From Hemibagrus wyckioides (taxonomy: Eukaryota; Chordata; Actinopteri; Siluriformes; Bagridae): a stretch of 64,000 nucleotides of DNA. Where the stretch lies: contig NC_080723.1 in assembly GCF_019097595.1 (NCBI RefSeq), positions 15,841,511 to 15,905,510 on the forward strand. The letters run 5' to 3'. Shown in pieces: positions 1-11,785 of the stretch. Position 1 is the first letter of the stretch, and every line of letters starts with the position of its first letter. Both the position numbers and the translations under genes were made by a program. The notes under the pieces were generated by a model, which did no database searches, was not told the DNA's origin, and worked only from the letters and a program-made list of their open reading frames with translations.

Positions 1-97
1 TTAGAACAGTTGGATATCTTTACTGTCATTATGACTATGCCTAAAACATTATGATTATTTTAGAAGATCTGAGTCCAAAACATTTTAGAAATCTCAC

Positions 98-2476
98 CTG
101 CTCACCAAAATTGGTTAGTTTCTCCATCTGATCATGAGTCAGTGTTTCTGTTCCATTGTTGTCCAGACTAATGATGTCCTGTTCAGATGTCCGTGTGTAT
201 TTCAAATCACTTCTTCTTGAGTCAGTAGTTCTGTAAACTTCATAATTGTACATATGCTGTAAAGTTCCTGTTCCCCCTACATCTGCGTAAAGGGGTGGAT
301 AATATGGAATAACTGGCAGACTAGCACCAGATTTGTAAAGCATCCGCTCACGTCTCCATCTGTAACATTTCACTGACAGTATAGCTATGATGGACACGAT
401 AAAGAGAAAAGAAACTACAGCCAAGGCCAAGACTAGATAAAATGTTAGGTTGTCATTGTATTCCTTGTCGTGCGTAAAGTCGGAGTACTCGGAGAGCACT
501 TCAGGGAAAGTGTCCGCCACCGCCACGTTAACATTGACTGTAGCTGAACGAGAGGGCTGTCCGTTGTCCTCCACTAAAACTGTGAGCTTCTGTTTCACAG
601 GATCTTTATCAGTGACTTGGCGCACAGTTCTTATTTCTCCATTCTGTAAGCCCACTTCAAACAGCGCTCTGTCTGCCGCTTTGTGCAGTTTGTATGAGAG
701 CCATGCATTCTGTCCTGAGTCCACATCCACAGCCACCACTTTAGTGACAAGATATCCCACATCTGCTGAACGAGGCACCATTTCAGCCACTACAGAGCCA
801 CCAGTTTGTACTGGATACAGAATCTGAGGCGCGTTGTCATTCTGGTCCTGAATAATAATTTTCACACTCACGTTGCTACTGAGAGGCGGGTTGCCTCCGT
901 CCTGTGCTTTTACACTGAACTTAAAATGTTTAATTTGCTCATAATCAAAAGATCGCACTGCATGTATAATGCCACTATCAGCACTAACGGACACGTAAGA
1001 TGAAACTGACACCCCATTTACCATTGAATCCTCCAGCATATAAGAAACATGAGCATTCTGTTTTGAGTCTGCGTCTCTTGCTTTGACTTTGAACATGGAG
1101 AGACCTGGTATGTTATTTTCTAAAACTGAGGCCTCATATGAACTCTTCTCAAAGACAGGTGCGTTGTCATTGATATCGGATATCTGCAAAGAGAGAGTGA
1201 TGCTGCTGGAGCGTGAGGGAGTTCCCTCATCAGTGCACACCACAATAATGTTATACTCAGACTTTGTTTCTCGATCTAAATCACTCTCTGTCACCAAAGT
1301 GAAGAATTTGTTCGCCGTTGATTTTAGGGTAAATGGTATATTTGGATTTAGGAAACAGTGAACCTCCCCATTTTCACCAAAGTCTGGGTCTTGGACGTTT
1401 ATCATTGTCACAACAGTGTCCGCTTTTGAATCTTCAGATATGGTATTAAGTTTAGACATTATATTAATAACTGGAGTATTATCATTTATATCATTAACCT
1501 CTACATTAACTTTACAAGAATCAGTTAAACCACCATCATCAGTTGCTTGCACATGAATTTGATGATGATGAGACTTTTCATAATCTAGATTTCCAGACAC
1601 TTTAACCTCACCACTGGTCTCATTAATTTCAAACAATACAGAAATAATTTCGAGTGTATTTGTTATAGAATATTTTATTTTACCATTAGATCCTTTGTCG
1701 GCATCCGTGGCGTTCACTGTCGTAACCACCGTGCCTTTTGGGGAATTCTCTTTAATGGTTGCCTTATATACTTCTTGTGTAAAAACAGGCGCATTGTCAT
1801 TTACATCTAACACTGTGATATGTATCTGTGCAGTGCCAGATAATGGCGGGTCGCCCCCATCTATAGCAATGAGCACTAAAGAGATCTGCTCTTGCTTTTC
1901 ACGATCAAGCGGTTTGTGAAGAATCATTTCGACTATCTTACTTCCATCTAGCTGACTTTGTAGTTTTAAAGAAAAATTGTCTGTGGGATTCAGGGAATAA
2001 CTTTGAAGACTATTTAAACCAACATCCGGGTCCACCGCTCTTTCTAAAACAAATTTCGCCCCAGATACAGCTGACTCACTAATTCTGAAATTCATTTCCG
2101 TTCTTTTGAAAAATGGAGAGTTGTCGTTTACATCTTGAACCTCGACGGTTACACTATAAAATTCCATTGGATTTTCAAGAATAATCTGAAAATGCAGCGC
2201 ACATGGCGTTGTCTGCCCACACAGAGTCTCTCGGTCTATTCTCTCTTTGATAAGCAACGTTCCCGTTTTTATATTCAGCTCGATGTATTCAGTGCCGTCA
2301 CCAGTAAAAATACGAGCTTTACCTGATTTCAATCTTTTTACATCTAAACCCAAATCGTGCGCAATGTTACCGACCAAAGAACCTTTCGACATTTCCTCTG
2401 GAATGGAGTAACTGACCTGCCCGTGCACTGAAGATAGGAAGAGAAGACAAATAACTAATAGTACTTGCAGCGCCAT
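98..2476 (-). CDS. Protocadherin gamma-type variable exon gV6
   Basis: Complete variable exon of 793 codons encoding the extracellular, membrane and proximal cytoplasmic part of a clustered protocadherin, a homophilic neuronal adhesion receptor. Residues 1-19 are a signal peptide; the mature protein begins QVSYSIPEEM. Six cadherin repeats follow, with calcium-binding linkers DVNDNSP (115-121), DVNDNAP (224-230), DINDNTP (329-335), DINDNAP (434-440) and DQNDNAP (544-550). EC6 runs to about 660, the transmembrane helix is about 677-704, then comes an 89-residue tail containing YYPPLYADVGGTGTLQHMYN, typical of the gamma family. The frame ends in GAGCAG followed by gtgagatttc, a phase-0 donor; reading on gives only a short intronic tail. 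The start MALQ is shared with gV3 and lies about 255 bp below a CGCT promoter element. EC1-EC5 resemble gV3 most. Which gamma ortholog it is cannot be settled here. Confidence 0.93.
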
Positions 2477-3078
2477 TGTTCTGTCCGGAAATTTTCTGCT
2501 CCAAAACGAAAAAGAATATAATCCAACCAGGTATGATTAAATACTGGTGACTGCGTAAATGCGTCAGATGACTGATAAGTATAAAGATCAAATATTTTGG
2601 AGAGTATTTTGGTAGTTCGACTCTGCTTTTATCTCACCGTGCTCTGTTCATCGCTTTCTCTGTGTACGCGTCTGTGTAAAGGGGGTGGTTCTGGAAAAAA
2701 AAAATCTGCAGTATGCAACTCTTTGACCTACAGCGGCACTATGAGTTCAGAGTACAGAACTACACAAATATGTGAGATATTAATTACACGTAGCGCATTT
2801 ACAGTGCGATTCTTGAAAAGAAAACAAAGATATAGTTTATATGCGGTTCAAAATGAGGTGCAAAATTCCGTAGATCAAACAAACACAAATGAAAACTCTC
2901 ATAGCCCAACTGTCAGCAGGTCTAAAACCACAGCAAACATAATATTACTGTTGTTATGAAGTATGATACTAGGAATTATATTAACAGGGGAACCAAATAT
3001 CTTATTTTTCATGGATAAAAGTAACAATCAGATCTGACAATTTTTTATAGCAGAAAGTAATCGAAAAAAGTGCCTCAC
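2477..3078. other. Spacer between gV5 donor and gV6 start
   Basis: Six hundred bases holding the gV6 promoter and 5' leader (the CSE lies near 2729-2745), then AT-rich sequence up to the gV5 splice donor at 3078. No further gene or recognisable repeat was seen. Confidence 0.6.
2729..2745 (-). promoter_or_regulatory. Conserved sequence element (CSE/CTCF-type) of the gV6 promoter
   Basis: The coding strand reads AGTGCCGCTGTAGG, matching the AAGTGCCGCTGTTGG element found upstream of gV2-gV5 except near its 3' end. In mammals this CGCT-containing box is the promoter element of most variable exons and is bound by CTCF. It lies about 255 bp upstream of the start codon. Confidence 0.7.
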
Positions 3079-5511
3079 CTGTTCACCATTATTTACATCC
3101 ACCCGCCGCGCATACGCAAGTGTCTGTGCTCCACTGCTGTCCAGACTAATGATGCTCTCAGTAGGAGGTCTGGAGGATTTCAGGTCACTCTTTCTAGAGT
3201 CAGTGGTTCTGTAAGCTTCATAATTGTACATATGCTGTAAAGTTCCTGTTCCCCCTACGTCTGCGTAAAGGGGTGGATAATACGGAATAACTGGAAGATT
3301 GGCACCGGATTTGTAAAACATCCGCTCACGTCTCCATCTGTAGCATTTCACTGACAGTATAGCTATGATGGAGACGATAAAGAGAAAAGAAACTACAGCC
3401 AAGGCCAAGACTAGATAAAATGTCAGGTTGTCGTTATATTCCTTCTCGTGCGTAAAGTCAGTGAACTCGGAGAGCACTTCAGGGAAAGTGTCCGCCACCG
3501 CCACGTTAACATTGACTGTAGCTGAACGAGAGGGCTGTCCGTTGTCCTCCACTACAACAGTGAGCTTCTGTTTCACAGCATCTTTATCAGTGACTTGGCG
3601 CACAGTTCTTATTTCTCCATTCTGTAAGCCAACTTCAAACAGCGCTCTGTCTGTCGCTTTGTGTAGTTTATATGAGAGCCATGCATTCTGTCCTGAGTCC
3701 ACGTCCACTGCCACCACTTTAGTGACAAGATATCCCACATCTGCTGAACGAGGCACCATTTCAGCCACCACAGAGCCACCAGTTTGTACTGGATACAGAA
3801 TCTGAGGCGCGTTGTCATTCTGGTCCTGAATAATAATTTTTACACTCACGTTGCTACTGAGAGGCGGGTTGCCTCCGTCCTGCGCTTTTACGCGAATATT
3901 AAACTCTTTTGTTTGCTCGAAATCAAAAGACCGTATAGCAAGAATCTCTCCGCTCTCTGCGTTAACTGAAATGTAAGACGAAGCAGAAACTCCGTTCACA
4001 GAAAGATCTTCTAAAAAATATGAAATGCGCGCATTATTCCCGGCGTCTCTGTCAGTTGCTGTCACTGCAAATATAGACACTCCAGGTGAATTATTTTCCA
4101 TCACATAAGCGGTGTATGAGTGACGCTGGAAAACAGGGGCATTGTCGTTCACATCAGAAATTTTAAGCGTTAGGGTTTTATTAGTAGAAAAAGAGGGTGA
4201 ACCTTCATCTGTAGCTGTGATTGTAATGTAGTATTCAGCTACTTTTTCGCGATCTAAAAGATGATCAGTGAGTAAATTATAGATATTCGATGAAGACGAT
4301 TTAATTTTGAAGGGCAAATTTGAATCTAATGCACATTTAATTTGCCCGTTTTTCCCCGAATCTAAATCTTTGATGTTGATCATAGCTATCATAGTCTCCG
4401 GGGGAGAGTCTTCTAAAATCGGGTTTGAGAACGAAATTACACTTATAACAGGGACATTATCATTCACATCAGTAATTTCAATGTCTACCTTACTCGTGTC
4501 TGTTAATCCACCCCTGTCAGTGGCTTCCACGTATACATCATACTTTTTCGTTTTCTCAAAATCCAATAAACCGCGTAATGAAATAGCCCCTGTTACACTA
4601 TTAATATCGAAAAGGTCTAATATGCTATCACTGCTCTGAGAAAAGGAGTACGTTATTTCTCCATTTGTTCCCTGGTCCGCATCCATAGCACTTACTGTTA
4701 AAATAATGGAACCTTTCACAGTGTTTTCTGCTAAAGAGACTCTATAGACAGATTCGCTGAAAACTGGAGCGTTGTCATTTGCATCAAGAACAACAACGTT
4801 TATCTTTATGGTGCTCGTTTTTTGGGGACTGCCGCCATCAAACGCCGTTAACACTAGTTGGTGTTCCCCCTGCCTTTCTCTGTCTAGAGGGTTCTGCAAA
4901 ATCATCTCAACTAGTTTTGTGCCATCAGAATGAGAAGGTATTTTAAGGCTAAAAAAATCGGTTGGATGAAGCTTATAAGTCTGCAGTGAATTTTGACCTA
5001 CATCAGGATCCTTAGCGCTGTCAAGCGAAAAACGAGCTCCAGGAAGTGCTAATTCACTTATTTGAAAATTGATTTCTTTTTTTGTAAATGCAGGAGCATT
5101 ATCGTTTATATCTAAGATTTCTACATCAATTCCATGGCGATCCATAGGGTTATCAAGAATAATTTGAAAATGTAAAGAGCATGGAGACACCTGAGCGCAC
5201 AGCTCCTCTCTATCTATTCTGTCTCTCACGATCAGAGTGCCTTTATCCACATTCAGACCGATGTACTCACGACTGTCCTCCGTAAAGATACGCGCTCGAC
5301 CAGATTTCAGTCTCTTAATATCCAAACCCAGATCCTGAACGGCATTTCCCACCACAGATCCCTTGTTCATTTCCTCGGGAATAGAATAACGGACCTGGCC
5401 GTGCCCAACGGCCATGAAAAAAGCAAACAAAACAAGAAGCCGCACTCGCCATGTTGAAATCCAGACGGAGAAACGATTTGTCCATGGACCAAAAAGACAA
5501 AGCACATCCAT
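3079..5511 (-). CDS. Protocadherin gamma-type variable exon gV5 (tandem twin of gV4)
   Basis: Complete variable exon of 811 codons. A 38-residue signal region with its hydrophobic core at about 24-37 precedes the mature start QVRYSIPEEM. EC linkers include DINDNAP (134-140) and DANDNAP (243-249), then DVNDNVP, DVNDNAP and DQNDNAP. EC6, a single transmembrane helix (LTFYLVLALAVVSFLFIVSI) and a gamma-type tail follow. The exon ends AATGGTGAACAG before gtgaggcact, a phase-0 donor. It is nearly identical to gV4 over EC1-EC6 and its 5' flank, so the pair arose by recent tandem duplication. Its cytoplasmic end is different: it carries a YEAYRTTDSRKSDLK-type tail like gV1 and gV6, whereas gV4 has the YESYSTADSRKS-type tail. 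The role is homophilic recognition at the neuronal surface, known for the family and inferred here. Confidence 0.93.
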
Positions 5512-5713
5512 ATTCGAATTATTGCATTCCTGCTCTGATACGAGAAGAATGTTTCACAGGTCTAAGGAGCAAAAACAAAATATTCGCCCTTAGACAATGG
5601 CAATGGCAGCCTGTCTATACGCATTCGACAAAAATACCAAATGAGCTGAAGTTCTTCATTCTGTCTGGTAACGCCTCAAAGAGAGAGCCTTTGTTTCAGA
5701 TCAGCACACACTA

Positions 5714-5733
5714 ACCAACAGCGGCACTTAGAG
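5714..5733 (-). promoter_or_regulatory. CSE of the gV5 promoter
   Basis: The coding strand reads CTAAGTGCCGCTGTTGG about 205 bp upstream of the gV5 start. The same bases recur at 8931-8950 upstream of gV4, and close variants precede gV2, gV3 and gV6. The CGCT core is that of the protocadherin promoter element. Confidence 0.8.
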
Positions 5734-6076
5734 GAATAACGAATCATTACAAAATCAGATAGCATGTAACAAGAATTATCGATGCAAGACTTAAAATAAA
5801 ATTTTAAGGTTAATGGAACTTTCAAACTAGGATACAAATAAATATTAAATCTTTGATGCAGTCCTATTTAAAGAACTTTAAATAAACCCACATGTGGTAA
5901 AGTTAGAAATAAAACAATATAAAAACAAATACGACTTCTTGAAAAGTATCGTTAACTTACACGCATACTAGTACACACCCACTACGCACACATACACACA
6001 CACAGGTCTGGTCTGTTGAATGTCGTTAAAACAATTCCCAGGTAAGGAAAACTGTTGTAGTGAAATGGTAAAATTT

Positions 6077-6083
6077 TAATAAT

Positions 6084-6123
<40 letters not shown>

Positions 6124-6149
6124 TAATAATAATAATAATAATAATAATA

Positions 6150-6199
<50 letters not shown>
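6077..6199. repeat. (AAT)n-(ATT)n self-complementary microsatellite
   Basis: About 120 bp of AAT units switch to ATT units near 6150, giving an almost perfect inverted repeat. It lies at the junction between the two duplicated modules; a pure (ATT)n tract sits in the matching position upstream of gV4. Confidence 0.95.
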
Positions 6200-6200
<1 letters not shown>

Positions 6201-6289
6201 CATAATTATAGATTAATCTTGTAATTAAATTATTTACAGTTTAACAAAAGCTAATCTGTCAGTAATGCAAAAAAAGTCCTAAAACTCAC

Positions 6290-8728
6290 CTGATGATCTG
6301 AGACAGCAGTAGGTTTCCCCATATGAGCATGCGTAAGAGTCTGTGTACCACTAGTGTCCAGACTGACGGCGCTCTCACTAGGAGGTCTGGCGAATTTCAG
6401 ATCACTCTTTCTAGAGTCAGCCGTACTGTAAGACTCGTAATTGTACATATGCTGTAAAGTTCCTGTTCCCCCTGCGTCTGCGTAAAGGGGTGGATAATAC
6501 GGAATGACTGGCAGATTGGCACCGGATTTGTAAAACATCCGCTCACGTCTCCATCTGTAGCATTTCACTGATAGTATAGTTATGATGGACACGATAAAGA
6601 GAAAAGAAACTACAGCCAAGGCCAAAACTAGATAAAATGTCAGGTTGTCGTTGTATTCTTTCTCGTGCATAAAGTCAGTGAACTCGGAGAGCACTTCAGG
6701 GAAAGTGTCCGCCACCGCCACGTTAACATTGACTGTAGCTGAACGAGAGGGCTGTCCGTTGTCCTCCACTACAACAGTGAGCTTCTGTTTCACAGCATCT
6801 TTATCAGTGACTTGGCGCACAGTTCTTATTTCTCCATTCTGTAAGCCCACTTCAAACAGCGCTCTGTCTGTCGCTTTGTGTAGTTTGTATGAGAGCCATG
6901 CATTCTGTCCTGAGTCCACATCCACAGCCACCACTTTAGTGACAAGATATCCCACATCTGCTGAACGAGGCACCATTTCAGCCACCAGAGAGCCACCAGT
7001 TTGTACTGGATACAGAATCTGAGGCGCGTTGTCATTCTGGTCCTGAATAATAATTTTCACACTCACGTTGCTACTGAGAGGCGGGTTGCCTCCGTCCTGC
7101 GCTTTTACGCGAATATTAAACTCTTTTGTTTGCTCGTAATCAAAAGACCGAATAGCAAGAATCTCTCCGCTCTCTGCGTTAACTGAAATATAAGACGAAG
7201 CAGAAACTCCGTTTACAGAAAGATCTTCTAAAAAATAAGAAATGCGCGCATTATTCCCGGAGTCTCTGTCAGTTGCTGTCACTGCAAATATAGACACTCC
7301 AGGTGAATTATTTTCCATCACATAAGCGGTGTATGAGTGACGCTGGAAAACAGGGGGGTTGTCGTTCACGTCAGAAATTTTAAGCGTTAGGGTTTTATTA
7401 GTAGAAAAAGAGGGTGAACCTTCATCTGTAGCTGTGATTGTAATGTAGTATTCAGCTACTTTTTCGCGATCTAAAAGCTGATTAGTGAGTAAATTATAGA
7501 TATTCGATGAAGACGATTTAATTTTGAAGGGCAAATTTGAATCTAATGCACATTTAATTTGCCCGTTTTTCCCCGAATCTAAATCTTTGATGTTGATCAT
7601 AGCTATCATAGTCTCCGGGGGAGAGTCTTCTAAAATCGGGTTTGAGAACGAAATTACACTTATAACAGGGACATTATCATTCACATCAGTAATTTCAATG
7701 TCTACCTTACTCGTGTCTGTTAATCCACCCCTGTCAGTGGCTTCCACGTATACATCATACTTTTTCGTTTCTTCAAAATCCAATAAACCGCGTAATGAAA
7801 TAGCCCCTGTTACACTATTAATATCGAAAAGGTCTAATATGCTATCACTGCTCTGAGAAAAGGAGTACGTTATTTCTCCATTTGTTCCCTGGTCCGCATC
7901 GATAGCACGTACTCTTAAAATAATAGAACCTTTCGAAGTGTTTTCTGCTAAAGAGACTCTATAGACAGATTCGCTGAAAACTGGAGCGTTGTCATTTGCA
8001 TCAAGAACAACAACGTTTATCTTTATGGTGCTCGTTTTTTGGGGACTGCCGCCATCAAACGCCGTTAACACTAGTTGGTGTTCCCCCTGCCTTTCTCTGT
8101 CTAGAGGGTTCTGCAAAATCATTTCAACTAGTTTTGTGCCATCAGAATGAGAAGGTATTTTAAGGCTGAAAAAATTGGTTGGATGAAGCTTATAAGTCTG
8201 CAGTGAATTTTGACCTACATCAGGATCCTTAGCGCTGTCAAGCGAAAAACGAGCTCCAGGAAGTGCTGATTCACTTATTTGAAAATTTATTTCCTTTTTA
8301 GCAAACGCAGGAGCATTATCGTTTATATCTAAGATTTCTACATCAATTCCATGACGTTCCATAGGGTTATCAAGAATAATCTGAAAATGTAAAGAGCATG
8401 GAGACACCTGAGCGCACAGCTTCTCTCTATCTATTCTGTCTCTCACGATCAGAGTGCCTTTATCCACATTCAGACCGATGTACTCACGACTGTCCTCCGT
8501 AAAGATACGCGCTCGACCAGATTTCAGTCTCTTAATATCCAAACCCAGATCCTGAACGACATTTCCCACCACAGATCCCTTGTTCATCTCCTCGGGAATA
8601 GAATAACGGACCTGGCCGTGCCCAACGGCCATGAAAAAAGCAAACAAAACAAGAAGCCGCACTCGCCATGTTGAAATCCAGACGGAGAAACGATTTGTCC
8701 ATGGACCAAAAAGACAAAGCACATCCAT
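6290..8728 (-). CDS. Protocadherin gamma-type variable exon gV4 (tandem twin of gV5)
   Basis: Complete variable exon of 813 codons with the same 38-residue signal region, six EC repeats and transmembrane helix as gV5. The mature start is QVRYSIPEEM. Differences from gV5 are few but concentrated at the start of EC3 (residues 265-276), with scattered changes such as DVNDNPP for DVNDNAP at the EC4 linker. The cytoplasmic end differs in kind: it carries YESYSTADSRKSDLKF and ends in GKPTAVSDHQ, the tail type shared with gV2 and gV3. The frame reaches a phase-0 donor, CATCAG before gtgagtttta. A CSE lies about 205 bp upstream of the start. The gene product is inferred to be a homophilic adhesion receptor. 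Confidence 0.93.
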
Positions 8729-8930
8729 ATTCGAATTATTGCATTCCTGCTCTGATATGAGAATAATGTTTCATAAGTCTAAGGAGCAAAAACAAAATAT
8801 TCGCCCTTAGACAATGGCAATGGCAGCCTGTCTATACGCATTCGACAAAAATACCAAATGAGCTGAAGTTCTTCATTCTGTCTGGTAACGCCTCAAAGAG
8901 AGAGCCTTTGTTTCAGATCAGCACACACTA

Positions 8931-8950
8931 ACCAACAGCGGCACTTAGAG
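8931..8950 (-). promoter_or_regulatory. CSE of the gV4 promoter
   Basis: Same bases as the gV5 element (coding strand CTCTAAGTGCCGCTGTTGGT), about 205 bp upstream of the gV4 start, in a flank copied together with the exon. Confidence 0.8.
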
Positions 8951-9227
8951 GAATAACGAATCATTACAAAATCAGATAGCATGTAACAAGAATTATCGAT
9001 GCAATGGAACTTTCAAACTAGGATACAAATAAATATTAAATCTTTGATGCAGTCCTATTTAAAGAACTTTAAATAAACCCACATGTGGTAAAGTTAGAAA
9101 TAAAACAATATAAAAACAAATGCGACTTCTTGAAAAGTATCGTTAACTTACACGCATACTAGTACACACCCACTAAGCACACATACACACACAGGTCTGG
9201 TCTGTTGAATGTCGTTAAAACAACTCC

Positions 9228-9230
9228 CTA

Positions 9231-9303
<73 letters not shown>
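9228..9303. repeat. (ATT)n microsatellite
   Basis: About 25 uninterrupted ATT units at the far edge of the duplicated module, matching the position of the AAT/ATT block at 6077-6199. Confidence 0.95.
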
Positions 9304-9409
9304 GGCGTTACCAGACAGAACTACATCAAGAATTACATCTTGTAATTAAATTATTTACAGTTTAACAAAAGCTAATCTGTCAGGAACGCAAAAAAGTCCT
9401 AAAACTCAC

Positions 9410-11785
9410 CTGATGATCAGAGACAGCAGTAGGTTTCCCCATATGAGCATGCGTAAGAGTCTGTGTTCCACTAGTGTCCAGGCTGACGGCGCTCTCACTA
9501 GGAGGTCTGGCGAATTTCATATTACTCTTTCTAGAGTCAGCCGTACTGTAAGACTCGTAATTGTACATATGCTGTAAAGTTCCTGTTCCCCCTACGTCTG
9601 CGTAAAGGGGTGGATAATACGGAATAACTGGCAGATTGGCACCGGATTTGTAAAACATCCGCTCACGTCTCCATCTGTAGCATTTCACTGATAGTATAGC
9701 TATGATGGACAGGATAAAGAGAAAAGAAACTACAGCCAAGGCCAAAACTAGATAAAATGTCAGGTTGTCGTTGTATTCTTTCTCGTGCATAAAGTCAGTG
9801 AACTCGGAGAGCACTTCAGGGAAAGTGTCCGCCACCGCCACGTTAACATTGACTGTAGCTGAACGAGAGGGCTGTCCGTTGTCCTCCACTACAACAGTGA
9901 GCTTCTGTTTCACAGCATCTTTATCAGTGACTTGGCGTACAGTTCTTATTTCTCCATTCTGTAAACCCACTTCAAACAGCGCTCTGTCTGTCGCTTTGTG
10001 TAGTTTGTATGAGAGCCATGCATTTTGTCCTGAGTCCACATCCACAGCCACCACTTTAGTGACAAGATATCCCACATCTGCTGAACGAGGCACCATTTCA
10101 GCCACCACAGAGCCACCAGTTTGTATTGGATACAGAATCTGAGGCGCGTTGTCATTCTGGTCCTGTATACCAATTTTCACACTCACATTACTACTAAGAG
10201 GCGGATTGCCCCCATCCTGCGCTTTGATACGAAAATTAAAATGTTTAATTTGCTCGTAATCAAAAGATCGCACTGTATGGATAACGCCACTATCAGCACT
10301 AACGGAAACGTAAGATGAAACAGGCACTCCATTAACCGAAGTATCTTGAAGTATGTACGAAATACGGGCGTTCTGTTTCGAGTCTGCGTCTCTTGCTTTG
10401 ACTGTGAATATGTAGAGACCTGGTGTGTTATTTTCTGTAACAAAGGCCTCATATGAGTTCTTCTCAAAAACAGGAGCATTATCATTTACATCTGTTATCT
10501 GTAAAAAGAGTGTAACGCTACTGGAGAGCGACGGAGATCCTTCATCAGCACACATTACAGTGATGTTATACTCATACTCTCTCTCCCTGTCTAAATCACT
10601 AACAGTAATAATGCTGTAGAATCCTGAACCGGTTGATTTGATTTCAAAGGGAAGATTTTCAGTAATGGTGCATATCACTTGTCCATTTTCTCCAGCGTCT
10701 CGATCGTTTACGCTTATCATCGCTACAGCAGTATTTGGCGAAGAGTTTTCATTCACTAAATTAGATCTCGATATTATATTAATGATTGGAGGGTTGTCAT
10801 TTATATCAATCACATCTACAAGTATTTTACTGGAATCAGACAATCCACCATTATCTATGGCCTCAATATCAATTTGATAATTTGATGCTTTTTCATAGTC
10901 AGCTTCACCAAGCAAAATTACATCACCGTTTTCGGTTATTCGGAATAATTCCGATACGGCATCAGTATTAGATATTACATAATTAACGTGTCCATTCAAT
11001 CCCTTGTCTTCATCGGACGCACTGACCCTGGTTACTAATGATCCTTTAGCAGAATTCTCCATTACTACAGCTTTATACATTGCTTTTGTAAAAACAGGCG
11101 CATTGTCATTCGCATCAAGGACAGAAATATGGACATGAAATGTTCCTGACATCTGCGGTTCGCCGCCATCTATGGCTGTTAACATCAAGGACACATTTTC
11201 CTGATTTTCCCGATCGAGGGTTTTTTGTAAAACCATTTCAACCTTTCTGCTTCCATCACTTTGACTCTCAAGTTTTAAATTAAAATTATTCTTTGGTGTT
11301 AAAGTGTATGTCTGTAGGCTGTTAGTACCTATGTCTGCGTCTATCGCTTTCTCTAGTACAAATTTCGACCCAACAATCGCAGACTCACTTATTTCAAAGC
11401 GTTTCTCGTTATTTTTAAAGCGAGGAGCATTGTCGTTTATATCTGTTATTTCAACTGTAACACTAAACAGCTCCATGGGATTTTCCAATGTAATTTGAAA
11501 ATGCAGAGCACAAGGCGTTGTCTGTCCGCACAGTGACTCCCGGTCTATTCGCTCTTTAACGAGCAACACTCCCCTTTCTTTATTCAGCTCGATGTATTCA
11601 GCGTTGTCACCCGTATAAATACGAGCTTTACCTAATTTCAGTCTTTGTCTGTCTAAACCCAAGTCCTGGGCAATGTTACCAACTAAAGAGCCTTTTGGCA
11701 TTTCCTCAGGAATTGAGTAACTGACCTGTCCGTACACTGCCCTGAAAATGAAGATCCAAATAAATATCAGTTCTTGCAGCGCCAT
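9410..11785 (-). CDS. Protocadherin gamma-type variable exon gV3 (mosaic)
   Basis: Complete variable exon. The open frame extends up to 11890, but the likely start is the Met at 11785 (MALQELIFIW...), because it gives a normal 19-residue signal peptide and matches the MALQ start of gV6; that gives 792 codons. The mature start is QVSYSIPEEM. Linkers are DINDNAP (about 115-121), DANDNAP, DINDNPP, DVNDNAP and DQNDNAP. EC1-EC5 look most like gV6. From EC6 onward, through the transmembrane helix and the YESYSTADSRKSNMKF tail, it matches gV4 and gV2, and the match continues past the splice donor at 9409 into the intron. That mosaic structure suggests gene conversion of the 3' part. The exon ends in phase 0 (CATCAG before gtgagtttta). 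Confidence 0.92.

Larger units (their letters stand above)
5512..6289. other. gV5 5' flank and gV4 downstream intron start
   Basis: The first 560 bases (about 5512-6035) are almost identical to 8729-9222 upstream of gV4, including the CSE. The copy here keeps about 26 bp near 5784-5810 that the other lacks. From about 6077 to 6199 there is a trinucleotide block, (AAT)n running into (ATT)n. The final 90 bases lead into the gV4 splice donor at 6289. Confidence 0.75.
8729..9409. other. gV4 5' flank and start of the gV3 intron
   Basis: Bases 8729-9222 duplicate the gV5 5' flank. They are followed by an (ATT)n tract (9228-9303). Next comes an inverted scrap matching the duplicated flank (9301-9318). 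The last 50 bases (9360-9409), beside the gV3 donor, are nearly identical to 6240-6289 beside the gV4 donor. Confidence 0.75.

Noticed and set aside
450..827. Recurring 125-codon open frames on the plus strand (also near 3428, 6645, 9765 and 13240)
   Set aside because: They are antisense shadows of the homogenised EC6-TM region of the gamma exons, repeated only because those exons are nearly identical.
6077..6199. CRISPR-like or other regularly spaced repeat arrays
   Set aside because: All regular repeats in the window are simple microsatellites without unique spacers, in a vertebrate genome.
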